Notes: generated by a model from the sequence alone, not told the origin. A stretch of DNA of 38,322 nt from Candidatus Omnitrophota bacterium (GCA_023247255.1 JAHFGV010000022.1:1-38322), one strand, 5' to 3'. Shown: positions 1 through 8,202, counted from the stretch's first letter. Numbers and translations are program-made.

Positions 1-1
1 C

Positions 2-133
2 GTGTCGCGTCGTGAGATCAAGCATGTCCAAGCCCTCTTGAATGGACGGCCTCGCAAGGTGCTGAACTGGCACTTCCCCTGTGAGGCTCTTCGTGATCAT
101 CTTGTTGCGTTAGAAACTTGGAACCGCCCCTGA
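2..133 (+). mobile_element. IS30-family transposase, C-terminal end (partial)
   Basis: The reading frame is open from the window edge and ends at a TGA at 131-133, giving 43 residues. It contains LNGRPRKVLNW, the conserved end of the IS30-family DDE transposase (the usual form is LNxRPRKxLxWxTP). The rest of the gene lies outside the window, so I cannot say whether the element is intact. I saw no clear terminal inverted repeat in the 180 bases that follow. Confidence 0.7.
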
Positions 134-318
134 TAAAACGATTCGCGTGGATCGGCTGCGGCAAGACGTGGAGATTAAAACTCGGTTGCTTGGCATAGAT
201 TGGAAGCAAGTAGTAACGTTCGTTATATTGACAGGCTTGCGCAGGACATGTCTCGTTTGATCGGATGTCCCTACCGCGAGACTTCACGAAGGGTTGGAAC
301 TAGCTCCAGTTAGTCCCT
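134..318. other. Spacer between IS30 end and nagA
   Basis: No gene is supported here. The spacer should hold the right end of the IS30 element and the nagA promoter, but I could not pick out a convincing inverted repeat or a good -35/-10 pair. A TTGACA-like string (TTGACAGG near 229) has no matching -10 at normal spacing. Confidence 0.4.
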
Positions 319-1413
319 ATGGGTGAGATATGGCTGACGCATGGGAAGCTAAGCATCCCGTATGGGATCGTCAACGCATCGGTGCATGTTGAACAGGGCA
401 GAATCGCAGCGATTCGCTCCCGTGCGCCCCGTGGCGCAAAAGAGATTAATTTACAGGGCGCATTTCTCGCGCCAGGCTTCATTGACCTGCACATCTGGGG
501 TGATCCGCGGGTCGTTGCGCGTGAGGCTGTGAAGGGGGGAGCGACGGCGTTTTTGACAACCTTAGGTCCTGCGGCACCGGAGAAACTGGCTGCTGAGGTG
601 GTTTCGCACGTCGATGCCATACGTCAGATGACGGATGAGACAGGTGCTCGGTGTCTTGGTCTTCATTTGGAAGGTCCGTTTCTCAATCCGGCGCGCGGTG
701 GGGCTTTGCCCCGACGGTGGATGCGTCCATCGGCGATGCAAGAGCTGCGTGGTCTTGCTCAAATAGCGGGTAACCATCTGAAGCTGATGACTCTTGCGCC
801 AGAGCTCTCAGGCGCGCGAGAAATAATTCGGTGGTGTCGTCAGCATGGAGTTGTAGCCTCGTTGGGGCACAGCGAGGCGGACGCAGCAGTCGCTCAGCGT
901 GCGGTTGAGGCTGGAGCGAAGGCTGTGACGCATGTCTTCAACGGCATGCGCCCATTTCATCATCGACAGCCGTCGCTCGTCGATGTCGCCTTGGCCGAGT
1001 CTCGCTTGACGACGATGGTGATCGCCGACGGCGTGCACGTCTCTCCTTTGGCCTTTCGATTACTCGTGCGTGCCAAAGGCGTCGACGGCGTTGCCTTGGT
1101 GACCGACTCCATTCGTCATCAAGGCTGGGATGTGGTTGAGCGCGGGGGCGCTTACTATGCACGTCGAGGAATCCTGGCAGGGAGTTGCCTGACGATGATC
1201 GATGCCGTCCGAAACGCGATGCGATTCGCGAACCTGACGCTTCATGAGGCTGTTCGCATGGCAAGCAGCGTGCCGGCGAAACTTTTGCGATTGGATAGAG
1301 TGACGGGTTCTCTTGAAGTTGGAAAACGCGCAGATCTTGTAGCGTTTGACGATCATTTTCATGTTCACCTAACGATTGCGGGCGGGCATATAGTCTACAA
1401 ACGGAGCGCTTAA
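319..1413 (+). CDS. nagA: N-acetylglucosamine-6-phosphate deacetylase
   Basis: This cytoplasmic amidohydrolase removes the acetyl group from GlcNAc-6-phosphate to give glucosamine-6-phosphate and acetate. The 364-residue protein has the family marks in order: PGFIDLH (52-58), the metal-binding Glu in HLEGPF (E118), metal His in GHSEA (H184) and THVFNGM (H205), DGVH (H240) and the catalytic Asp in TDS (D263). The usual HxH after GFID is HIW, with the second His replaced by Trp, and the N-terminal segment after it is short. NagA enzymes commonly use one metal site built from Glu and two His, so this is not necessarily a defect. It lies 51 bases before glmS, whose product makes glucosamine-6-phosphate, so the two probably balance breakdown and synthesis of amino sugars for peptidoglycan and lipid A. 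The start ATG at 319 gives a normal N-terminus. Confidence 0.92.
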   Translation: MGEIWLTHGKLSIPYGIVNASVHVEQGRIAAIRSRAPRGAKEINLQGAFLAPGFIDLHIWGDPRVVAREAVKGGATAFLTTLGPAAPEKLAAEVVSHVDAIRQMTDETGARCLGLHLEGPFLNPARGGALPRRWMRPSAMQELRGLAQIAGNHLKLMTLAPELSGAREIIRWCRQHGVVASLGHSEADAAVAQRAVEAGAKAVTHVFNGMRPFHHRQPSLVDVALAESRLTTMVIADGVHVSPLAFRLLVRAKGVDGVALVTDSIRHQGWDVVERGGAYYARRGILAGSCLTMIDAVRNAMRFANLTLHEAVRMASSVPAKLLRLDRVTGSLEVGKRADLVAFDDHFHVHLTIAGGHIVYKRSA

Positions 1414-1426
1414 TGTTTTTCACTGG

Positions 1427-1454
1427 TCACGTATCACGTATCACGTGTCACGTG
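1427..1454 (+). repeat. Four tandem TCACGTR heptamers upstream of glmS
   Basis: Four perfect 7-base units, TCACGTA twice then TCACGTG twice, fill most of the 51-base gap between nagA and glmS and end 10 bases before the glmS ATG. A related TGACG follows. CACGTG is itself palindromic. There is no purine-rich Shine-Dalgarno sequence in the gap, so the repeat occupies the place where one would be expected. Confidence 0.85.
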
Positions 1455-1464
1455 TGACGCTACA

Positions 1465-3303
1465 ATGTGCGGCATCGTCGGTTACGTCGGAAAATCAGAA
1501 GGCGTGGAAACCTTGCTTGAGGCGCTCAGCCGCCTGGAGTATCGCGGCTACGACTCCGCAGGGGTGGCTGTTCTTAACAACAAAGGGCTAGACGTGCGCA
1601 AGCGCGCCGGAAAACTTCAGGGGCTTATTGACGATCTTCGCCGGCACCCTCTCCACGGAACCCTATCGATTGGCCACACGCGCTGGGCGACTCACGGCGA
1701 GCCTTCGGAGCTCAACGCGCATCCCCACACGGATTGTACGGGACAACTGGCCGTGGTGCACAACGGGATCATCGAGAATTACTCGGAGTTGAAAGATCAA
1801 CTTCTCGCCAAAGGGCATCGGTTTCGGTCGCAAACCGATACCGAGGTGATCGTCCATCTGATCGAGGAGCTTGCGAAACACCAGCCGTTGGAACGCGCGT
1901 TCATCAGTGCTTTGAAGCAACTGCGCGGCTCCTACGCCCTGTGTCTTTTATCTTCCGCCGAACCCCAGCGACTCTTCGGCGCGAGACATGGCAGCCCTTT
2001 GATTGTAGGCATCGGAAAAGCAGAGGCGTTTTTCGCCAGCGACGTTCCGGCCATCTTGGGGCGGGCCAGCAGCGTTATCTACCTCAACGACGGAGACGTG
2101 GTTGATCTGACAAGCTCAGGCCCTCGGGTGATGGACCTATCGGGCAAGCGCCTTCGCCGCAGCCCCAAGGAGATCCACTGGGATCTGGCGGCGGCCCGTA
2201 AGGAAGGCTGCGCCCATTTCATGCTCAAAGAAATCCACGAGCAGCCGCTCGCTATCGCCCAAACCCTAGCCAATCGACTCAGCGTAGCCAAACATTCCAT
2301 CAGCTTCGATCGCCGGACCCAATCCTTCCTCAACAAGATAAGCCAGCAAGAGCGCCTCATCATCATCGCTTGCGGCACGGCCTACCATGCCGGGCTCGTC
2401 GGTGAGTACATGTTGGAAGAAGTCGCCCACCTTCCTGTGGATGTGGACTTAGCCAGTGAGTTTCGCTATCGTGGGCCCCTGTTAGATGCCCGCACGACGG
2501 TGGTGGCGATTACACAATCCGGTGAGACCGCAGACACCCTGGCGGGGATTCGCATGGCGAAAGAGCAGGGCGCCAGTGTACTTGCGATCTGCAACGTCAT
2601 GGGCTCATCCATCGCGCGAGAGGCCGACGCCGTGCTCTACACCCATGCGGGTCCTGAGATCGCCGTCGCCTCCACGAAGGCCTACACCGCACAGCTGACG
2701 GCTCTTGCTTTGATCAGCCTCTATCTTGCGCACAAACGCCAACGCCTCTTGGGGACGCGCTTTCGGCAGATGATCGAAGGATTATCCGCCCTGCCGAAGC
2801 TGATCGAGAAGACTTTGGCCTCGGAGGCCGAAATCAAGATGGTCGCGGCGAAATACGTCAAGTGCCGCAATTTTTACTTTCTCGGCCGACGGTACAACTA
2901 CCCCAGCGCCCTCGAAGGGGCGCTCAAGCTTAAGGAAATCTGTCCGCTCATTCACGCGGAAGGCTACGCCGCCGGAGAAATGAAACACGGGCCGATCTCC
3001 CTCATCCGCATGGGCTGGCCGGTTGTTTTCCTGGCACCCCAGGCCTCGGTCTATGACAAAATCATCTCTAACATCGAAGAGGTCCGGGCGCGCAAGGGCG
3101 AATGTATCGTCATCGCCTCGGAAGGCAATAACACGATCGCTCGATATGCCGAGAGCCTCATTACGATACCCAAGACAGAAGAATTCTTCTCCCCCATCGT
3201 CGCCGCCATCCCCCTTCAGTTGTTTGCCTATCATATCGCCCAAGCCAACCAGTGCGACATCGACCAGCCCCCCAACCTCGCCAAAAGCGTGACGGTAGAA
3301 TAA
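1465..3303 (+). CDS. glmS: Glutamine-fructose-6-phosphate aminotransferase
   Basis: GlmS makes glucosamine-6-phosphate from fructose-6-phosphate and glutamine, the first step toward UDP-GlcNAc. The 612-residue length matches the family (about 609). It begins MCGIVGYVG, where Cys2 is the N-terminal nucleophile after Met removal. The glutaminase half has the RLEYRGYDSAG and GHTRWATHG motifs. Two SIS sugar-isomerase domains follow, with CGTAYHAG, SQSGETADT (here TQSGETADT) and SSREYPSALEGALKLKE-like motif, and the protein ends in the conserved KSVTVE tail. UDP-GlcNAc is the substrate of LpxA encoded at 8.6 kb. The gene has no visible ribosome binding site, only tandem TCACGTR repeats just ahead of the ATG. 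I saw no glmS ribozyme core; the gap is too short for one. The start is fixed by the required MCGI. Confidence 0.97.
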   Translation: MCGIVGYVGKSEGVETLLEALSRLEYRGYDSAGVAVLNNKGLDVRKRAGKLQGLIDDLRRHPLHGTLSIGHTRWATHGEPSELNAHPHTDCTGQLAVVHNGIIENYSELKDQLLAKGHRFRSQTDTEVIVHLIEELAKHQPLERAFISALKQLRGSYALCLLSSAEPQRLFGARHGSPLIVGIGKAEAFFASDVPAILGRASSVIYLNDGDVVDLTSSGPRVMDLSGKRLRRSPKEIHWDLAAARKEGCAHFMLKEIHEQPLAIAQTLANRLSVAKHSISFDRRTQSFLNKISQQERLIIIACGTAYHAGLVGEYMLEEVAHLPVDVDLASEFRYRGPLLDARTTVVAITQSGETADTLAGIRMAKEQGASVLAICNVMGSSIAREADAVLYTHAGPEIAVASTKAYTAQLTALALISLYLAHKRQRLLGTRFRQMIEGLSALPKLIEKTLASEAEIKMVAAKYVKCRNFYFLGRRYNYPSALEGALKLKEICPLIHAEGYAAGEMKHGPISLIRMGWPVVFLAPQASVYDKIISNIEEVRARKGECIVIASEGNNTIARYAESLITIPKTEEFFSPIVAAIPLQLFAYHIAQANQCDIDQPPNLAKSVTVE

Positions 3304-3363
3304 CCCATTGGAACGTGGAAACATTAACCGGGACGAAAAGAGCGGCTGCGCCGGGGACACCTA

Positions 3364-4451
3364 TTGAGTTACGTAAAAGTAATAGAAATATGATAAACTG
3401 GTTCCATGCGACCCCATGGAACCCAGACAGAGCTTGAACGGCGACGCCGACGGGCCGTTGAACTCTTGGGTAAAGGAATGAACCTGTCGGCAGTGTCCGA
3501 GAAAATAGGTTGTTCGGTAAGTTCCGTGCACTTGTGGAAGGAAGAATACGCCAAGAACGGTGGGGATGGCTTGAATCCAAAACCTGTCCCTGGACGACCC
3601 TCGAAGCTAAGCGGGCGCCAGAAGAAAAGCCTTGTCCGGACTCTCGTCGCAGGAGCGATGAAGAACGGATACCAAACCGATCTTTGGACCACCCGAAGAA
3701 TCGCCCAGGTGATCGGGAAGAAGTTCGAGGTATCTTATCATTCCAATAGTATCTGGTGGCTCCTGAACGAAATGGGTTTGAGTTATCAAAAACCACAGAC
3801 AAGAGCCCGCGAGCGGGATGAGAAGGAAATAAAACAGTGGAAACGCCATTCATGGCCGCATATAAAAAAAGTCCGAAAGGCTTAACATCCCCCTTGTCTT
3901 CTTCGACGAGAGCGGGTTTTGCCTTGTCCCGACTGTCCGAAAGACCTGGGCTCCCATTGGACAAACTCCGATTCTTAAAATCGCCGGGGGATGGACGAAG
4001 ATATCGGCCATCTCTGTCATCAGCGTCTCGGCGGGCAAAAGGAGGATTGCTTTGTATATCCGCTTTCATCCCTTGAAGAACATCCGGCATCCTCAGGTCC
4101 TGACGTTCTTGAGATACCTTCTCAGGCACCTGAACAGAGGATTTGTGCTTTTGTGGGACAGAGGCGGTATGCACGGCCGGGGCGATCAAGAGGTTCCTTA
4201 AAGACCATCCCCGTGTTCATTCGTACTTTTTCCCCGGATACGCCCCTAAGCTTAATCCCGACGAGTTCGTGTGGACGGGCATGAAACGAAGTGTCGCCAA
4301 CAGCGTTGCCAAAGACACGGATGATCTCAGGGGCTTGCTTCGAGGCTCGGCCGAAAGGCTCAAACACTCCAAGAAACTCCTTTGGTCTTGTATCCGTGCC
4401 TCGGAGTTGCCATGGAGATAACATAGCTTCTACTACTTTTACGTAACTCAA
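3364..4451 (+). mobile_element. IS630-family insertion sequence, complete ends
   Basis: The element is bounded by imperfect inverted repeats of about 33 bases that begin TTGAGTTACGTAAAAGTA on the left and match the reverse complement of the right end (TACTTTTACGTAACTCAA). Each end is flanked by TA (3362-3363 and 4452-4453), the target duplication typical of IS630/Tc1-mariner elements. Length is 1088 bp with one transposase region inside. It sits between glmS and a decayed MFS gene and does not interrupt a recognisable gene. Confidence 0.9.
3406..4421 (+). pseudogene. IS630 transposase, split by two frame changes
   Basis: Three reading frames must be joined to get one transposase. Part 1 (3406-3885) is the N-terminal helix-turn-helix region (SAVSEKIGCSVSSVHLWKEEY). 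Part 2 (about 3870-4201) carries the first catalytic Asp in VFFDESGF and the second in LLWDRGG. Part 3 (about 4170-4421) carries the Glu in LNPDEFVW and ends SELPWR. The first change lies after an A7 run at 3864-3870 and is +1. The second, also +1, is at a G run around 4179-4182 and looks like a plain indel. Frameshifted expression is known in some IS630 relatives, so the first could be programmed. Two shifts together suggest that this copy is inactive, or that there are sequencing errors in homopolymers. Confidence 0.8.
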
Positions 4452-4499
4452 TAGGTCTGGAGATAGACGCTTTTATTCATCTGTCAGACTCCAGACCTA
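4452..4499. repeat. 11-bp inverted repeat next to IS630 right end
   Basis: TAGGTCTGGAG at 4452-4462 is matched exactly by CTCCAGACCTA at 4489-4499, leaving a 26-base loop. The left arm begins with the TA target duplication of the IS630 element. It may be the palindromic target of the insertion or a terminator stem without a T run. The next 150 bases (4500-4650) show no supported gene. Confidence 0.6.
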
Positions 4500-4635
4500 T
4501 GGGTATCCGTTGTTCCAAGAACACAGAACTTTCCGAGCCGAGGGGGACGGGGTGTCGGCGGATACGATGTTGGTCTTCCGGCGCTGGCGGAGGGGTTACA
4601 GGCAGTGCTGGCGCAAGAGTAATGGCAGTCGGTAA

Positions 4636-4887
4636 ACGAGTAAGAAGGGAGGAGCTCTGCGCATCACAGCGGTTCTGTCGGGTTTTTCGAAAGCCCCGAT
4701 CGGCTTATTGCTGATCCTGACCTTGCTCGGTGACGTTATTGTGTCCCTGGGGATTACGCTGAACGCTGACCGTTGCGGCCGCAAACACATGTTGGTTATC
4801 AGCGCTGCATTGATTTCATTGGCCGGATTTATATTCTTTGCAACCAGTAGTTTTCTTCTTGGTCGCGGATGGATAATCGTAGAATGA
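4636..4887 (+). pseudogene. MFS transporter, N-terminal fragment
   Basis: An open frame without a start codon runs from after a TAA at 4633 to a TGA at 4885-4887. Its translation holds two hydrophobic helices separated by NADRCGRKHML, which matches MFS motif A (GxxaDRxGRK) in the loop between transmembrane helices 2 and 3. Only about 80 of the usual 400 residues remain and the frame ends inside the start region of rsmI. It is a remnant rather than a gene. The fragment was probably cut back by deletion, with rsmI now abutting it. Confidence 0.7.
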
Positions 4888-5564
4888 GTGGGACACTCTA
4901 CGTTGTGGCGACGCCGATAGGGAATCTGAAGGATGTCACGCTGCGGGCACTGGAGACGCTCAAGGCCGTTGAGCTGATCGCCTGCGAGGACACGCGCCAG
5001 ACGCAAAAGCTCTTAGGGCACTACGACATTCAGAAGCCCTTGGTGAGTCTGCACGATCACAACGAGAGATACAGGACCCCGCAGCTCATCGAACGGTTGC
5101 AAGAGGGAGAGTCTATTGCTTTGGTGAGTGACAGCGGAACACCACTGATCAGCGATCCGGGATGGTATCTGGTAAAGCAAGCGACAGAGGCTGGGATTTC
5201 CGTCACAGCGATCCCTGGGCCGAGTGCGCTAATCACGGCACTTGTGCTTTCAGGGCTGCCGACGGATCGGTTTGTGTTTGAAGGATTTTTGCCGGCCAAG
5301 AGCGCCGCTCGTCGTCGGAAGTTGGAGGCTCTTAAGGCGCAGGAGCGAACGGTTATTTTTTACGAATCGCCGTACCGTTTGGTTAAGGCCCTCACCGATA
5401 TCCGACAGGTGTTCGGAGACATCACAATCTCTTGCAGCCGTGAGTTGACGAAGCACTTTGAGCAGACACTGCGGGATCGAGTGGGAAATCTGATCACCCA
5501 TTTCACGGCATCCCGGCCCAAAGGCGAGTTCGTCCTCATTCTTCAACCAAGCATTTTGTCGTGA
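4884..5564 (+). CDS. rsmI: 16S rRNA 2'-O-ribose C1402 methyltransferase
   Basis: RsmI methylates the ribose of C1402 in the decoding centre of 16S rRNA using S-adenosylmethionine. The protein has the tetrapyrrole-methylase fold with the signature GTLYVVATPIGNLKD at the N-terminus, CEDTRQTQKLL near residue 35, the SAM-binding SDSGTPLISDPG near residue 88 and the IPGPSALITAL loop near 115. I chose the ATG at 4884 (226 residues) because the signature starts three residues later; an in-frame ATG at 4869 would add five. The family is often 270-290 residues; this one stops after the methylase domain and lacks the C-terminal extension. Its stop overlaps a decayed transposase ORF. Neighbours are remnants, so it is probably transcribed alone. 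Confidence 0.93.
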   Translation: MSGTLYVVATPIGNLKDVTLRALETLKAVELIACEDTRQTQKLLGHYDIQKPLVSLHDHNERYRTPQLIERLQEGESIALVSDSGTPLISDPGWYLVKQATEAGISVTAIPGPSALITALVLSGLPTDRFVFEGFLPAKSAARRRKLEALKAQERTVIFYESPYRLVKALTDIRQVFGDITISCSRELTKHFEQTLRDRVGNLITHFTASRPKGEFVLILQPSILS

Positions 5565-5887
5565 ATCGTGGGATTGCGCGAATGGCGATCTTCCGAGAGC
5601 GCGACGATTGTCAGCATTTCAAAAACCTTCTCGCGGAGTATGCGGCAAAGCATCATCTTGCCATCTATCACTGGGCTCTGATGCCGAATCATTTTCATCA
5701 CAAGAAATATGATTCAGAGGGGTTTCTCTTCCAAGGACGTTTCAAGTCACAGCCCGTTCAGGAAGATCGATTATTTGTAGACGTGGACGCGCCCAGGGGA
5801 GATCAGGCTTTTGTCAAAAAACTTGTGCGAAAACAGGGACGACTACTGCCGAGGCGGCGCGGAGGAGTGAAAGTTTTTGTAACATAA
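5561..5887 (+). pseudogene. REP-associated tyrosine transposase, internally deleted
   Basis: The N-terminal 45 residues (VNRGIARMAIFRERDD... HWALMPNHFH) match the Y1 transposases linked to REP sequences (TnpA-REP, HUH superfamily). The HFH at residues 44-46 is the metal-binding HUH motif. Right after it the sequence jumps to LFQGRFKS, a motif that normally lies about 60 residues further on, and the rest (APRGDQAF, then a basic tail) is scrambled. The catalytic Tyr region is not recognisable. The GTG start overlaps the rsmI stop. This is a deletion derivative and probably inactive. Confidence 0.75.
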
Positions 5888-5920
5888 TGTGTATCAATAA
5901 ATAGCGTACGTCTACTACTC
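5868..5920 (+). repeat. Direct repeat, left copy, flanking the TPR gene
   Basis: The block starts TGAAAGTTTTTGTAAC and ends ACGTCTACTA. A second copy lies at 6812-6865 in the same orientation; the two differ by scattered substitutions and about three bases of length. Both contain TGTAAC and CGTCTA, strings known as -35 and -10 boxes of some ECF sigma factors, but they are 25 and 28 bases apart, too far for a normal promoter. Confidence 0.75.
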
Positions 5921-5942
5921 CTACTACTCAGCCTAAACGATT

Positions 5943-6788
5943 ATGGGTAAGGCTGTCATCAAGTGCGCGATTACAATCTTGCTGATTGTCGGACCCAATT
6001 CTTATGTGGTGGGTGATGAGATTCAAACAACTTTTCAACAGGCTCAGGCATTCTTCGACAACGGCGATTACCGTCGGACGATAGAATTGTGCCAGCAACT
6101 CATTGCCCGTGATCCTAGTTATGCCTCCGTGTATGTGCTCTTGGCTATGGCTTATGATGGATTAGGGCAGTATAGACGGGCGATTTCTAACTACGAGAGA
6201 GGGGTTGCCTTGAATGCAGATTTTTCCATCGCGTATGACCACATCGGGACAGACTATGATCGGTTAGGTGAGCACGAGAAAGCCATCACCTATTATGCAA
6301 AGGTGCTAGAAAAATATCCAAACGATCAAAAAATTTACTACAACATGTGCATCGCCTATCAGAGCCTGGGAAGACATCAAGAAGCCCTTAGTCACTGCCA
6401 GAGAGCCATTGAGCTAGATCCGAATTACACCGAGGCATACAACAATTTGGGCTCGGTTTATGGAACTATTGGCCAACTTGACAAGGCGATCGCGTCCTTC
6501 AAGAAAGTTCTTGAAATCGATCCGGGTGATTACTTGGCCTACAACAATCTTGGTTTTGCATACTATTCCACAGGTCAGATCGAGCGTGCGATTGAGTCCC
6601 ATCAAAAAGCCATAGAGATCAATCCGGGTTACGCCGAAGCGTATTCTAGTCTTGGAGGCGTGTATTTATCCCTGGATAAACCCAAAGAAGCGAAGAAATA
6701 TTTCCTGGAAGCGAAGAAACTATTTGAACAGCGGAATGATCACAAAAATACCCGGCGACTGGAGGACCTGTTGAAAAGCCTTCCATAA
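5943..6788 (+). CDS. Exported tetratricopeptide-repeat protein
   Basis: The 281-residue product begins with a likely signal peptide: a short basic start, then a hydrophobic stretch (AITILLIVG) and a possible cleavage near VVGDE. The remainder is about six TPR units of 34 residues, with the consensus seen in AYDGLGQYRRAI, AYQSLGRHQEAL, VYGTIGQLDKAI, AYYSTGQIERAI and VYLSLDKPKEA. TPR arrays are protein-binding scaffolds, so a periplasmic assembly or docking role is plausible, but no partner can be named. Base composition is clearly more AT-rich than the flanking housekeeping genes. The gene sits alone between two copies of a 50-base direct repeat, which suggests that it arrived or duplicated as a unit. 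There is no strong Shine-Dalgarno sequence upstream. Confidence 0.85.
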   Translation: MGKAVIKCAITILLIVGPNSYVVGDEIQTTFQQAQAFFDNGDYRRTIELCQQLIARDPSYASVYVLLAMAYDGLGQYRRAISNYERGVALNADFSIAYDHIGTDYDRLGEHEKAITYYAKVLEKYPNDQKIYYNMCIAYQSLGRHQEALSHCQRAIELDPNYTEAYNNLGSVYGTIGQLDKAIASFKKVLEIDPGDYLAYNNLGFAYYSTGQIERAIESHQKAIEINPGYAEAYSSLGGVYLSLDKPKEAKKYFLEAKKLFEQRNDHKNTRRLEDLLKSLP

Positions 6789-6811
6789 AATTTTTACAGC
6801 CCAGATAAGGA

Positions 6812-6865
6812 TGAAAGTTTTTGTAACCTAATGTATGTCAACAAATAACGCAATACGTCTACTAA
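6812..6865 (+). repeat. Direct repeat, right copy, flanking the TPR gene
   Basis: Second copy of the block described at 5868-5920, again starting TGAAAGTTTTTGTAAC and ending ACGTCTACTA. It lies 24 bases after the TPR stop codon. The rest of the gap to 6959 holds no supported gene. Confidence 0.75.
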
Positions 6866-6959
6866 CCGATCTCTGCTGATCTTTCAGGCGCTGGCGGAGA
6901 GATCGCAGGTGGCGCTGAGGGACCAATGATAGCAGGGGCGTTCATAAGGCGGTCGCCGA

Positions 6960-7463
6960 ATGAAGGACAATAAGTTCAGAGATTACCTGTTGCAAAGTAC
7001 TGCAGCCATCGTACTGGTTCTTATGAACGGGTTAGGTTGTACTCAAGAATCAGAACATCTCGACGGTGTTCCTACGATCAGAGTAGACAACGAGCACTGG
7101 CAGACCGAGAGAAGCGATGGGTCGCAGCCTCTTCGATACCAGGTACCTGCGGCAGATCGAATCATCCTTGACGCGACTGGTTACCAGTTTTCAATCCCCG
7201 CTTCCTTACGAATAGGAAGCCCTACGATGATCATGGTTTCCATCGACAAGGATCAACAATATGGGATTGCCTGGAAGCCTGGGACGACAAAGTACACTTT
7301 CTCATCACAAACATTACACCCACTTAAAGGGTCACAACCCTTTCCAGGTTTGCGGGCAGGGCAGGAGATCGTCATCATGATCGGCCATGTCGATATGTCA
7401 GCAAATGCAACCAGCGGCTCTACATTTTTCTCCTTTTGGTTTGCGTTTGTCGACGTTCTCTAA
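6960..7463 (+). CDS. Putative lipoprotein of unknown function
   Basis: The product has 167 residues. Its start (MKDNKFRDYLLQ) is followed by a hydrophobic stretch and LNGLGC, a good lipobox with Cys27 as the predicted lipidation site, so the protein is probably anchored in a membrane facing the periplasm. The mature part is mostly polar with short beta-prone segments (YQFSIPASLRIG, TKYTFSSQTL, IVIMIGHVDMS) and a Phe-rich end (FFSFWFAFVDVL). I do not recognise a family. The AT-rich composition resembles the TPR gene and it may belong to the same transferred segment. The start at 6960 is the only one that puts the lipobox at a normal distance. Confidence 0.65.
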   Translation: MKDNKFRDYLLQSTAAIVLVLMNGLGCTQESEHLDGVPTIRVDNEHWQTERSDGSQPLRYQVPAADRIILDATGYQFSIPASLRIGSPTMIMVSIDKDQQYGIAWKPGTTKYTFSSQTLHPLKGSQPFPGLRAGQEIVIMIGHVDMSANATSGSTFFSFWFAFVDVL

Positions 7464-7683
7464 TAGCGTGAAGGCATCAGTAGGTGCAGTGTGGGGTACT
7501 TGCTTGAGCTGATAACATCATGAAGGTGCCATTAGGTATTTCCTTCATCCATCCATCAGGCAGCTTCGATCAGGCACGCAACATTAAAGGCATGAGAAAA
7601 TACGTATATTTACACATGACTGTCGGGTCATAAGGTGAATAGCATCAATTTGTTATTATTTCCGTCGGTCTTCTCGACGATGT
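7464..7683. other. AT-rich spacer, nothing recognised
   Basis: No gene, strong hairpin or convincing promoter is seen. The stretch is AT-rich (for example ACGTATATTTACAC) and leads into a decayed Crp/Fnr gene. It may contain remains of the first part of that gene. Confidence 0.4.
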
Positions 7684-7990
7684 CAGTCGCCGTAAGTGCT
7701 TGCAACAGGGGCATTTTCTCAAACATGGTCACGCGTCCACGACGTGTGTCATGACCCCTGGGGAAACCTGCTGCTGTCTGCCGGCGCTTGATGGCAAACC
7801 GTATCCCGTGGATGCTGTGGCGGCAGCCGATTCCACGGTGGTCCGCATTTCAACGAGTGCATTCTATAGATTTGCTCCGAAAGAGCTCCACATTCCTGCA
7901 GGATTCGCTGTGCTTCTTCTGTGAGCTGCTGCGCCAAGCCGCCTCCCAGGCGCACAACGGGGATACTTCAACACCTCCCTCCGTTGCAAT
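7684..7990 (+). pseudogene. Crp/Fnr regulator, cNMP-binding domain remnant
   Basis: One frame (7700-7924) carries LQQGHFLKHGH, TCVMTPGETCCCLPALDGKPYPVDA and AADSTVVRIS, which match the cyclic-nucleotide-binding fold of Crp/Fnr regulators; the CCCLPALDG patch is typical of one subgroup. Near 7865 the match continues in another frame (LLRKSSTFLQDSL... ELLRQAASQ), the start of the dimerisation helix. No helix-turn-helix follows. The gene has therefore lost its beginning, has a frameshift and has lost its DNA-binding end. The remaining bases to 8202 show nothing recognisable. Confidence 0.65.
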
Positions 7991-8202
7991 CGTCGGTCTT
8001 GGAGCCTGCCAGAGGCCAAAACATCGCGACCGCTCGGTGTCCAACGGTCATTGCGCACAAGTTCACAACTTATCCACCCTTCCCCCAGACCCCCATCCAC
8101 AAACAACTACGACTATGACATTTCTATATTTGTTGCGACAAGTCGAGTATGGACTCTAGGCATGCGAAGGGTTTTGGGGTATCATTGTAGCAGTGGGCCT
8201 AT

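Noticed and set aside
1414-1464. glmS ribozyme ahead of glmS
   Set aside because: Only 51 bases are available, and they hold tandem repeats rather than the conserved ribozyme core.
3161-4189. Minus-strand ORF of 342 codons across glmS end and the IS
   Set aside because: It crosses the IS630 boundary and lies opposite glmS and the transposase; no motif supports it.
5880-5917. TGTAAC...CGTCTA as a working ECF sigma promoter for the TPR gene
   Set aside because: The spacing is 25 bases here and 28 in the second copy, against the usual 16-17.
6880-6930. Small gene ending FQALAERSQVALRDQ before the lipoprotein
   Set aside because: A similar string (LPALAEGLQAVLAQE) ends near 4621, so a shared remnant is possible, but neither has a start codon or a family I recognise.
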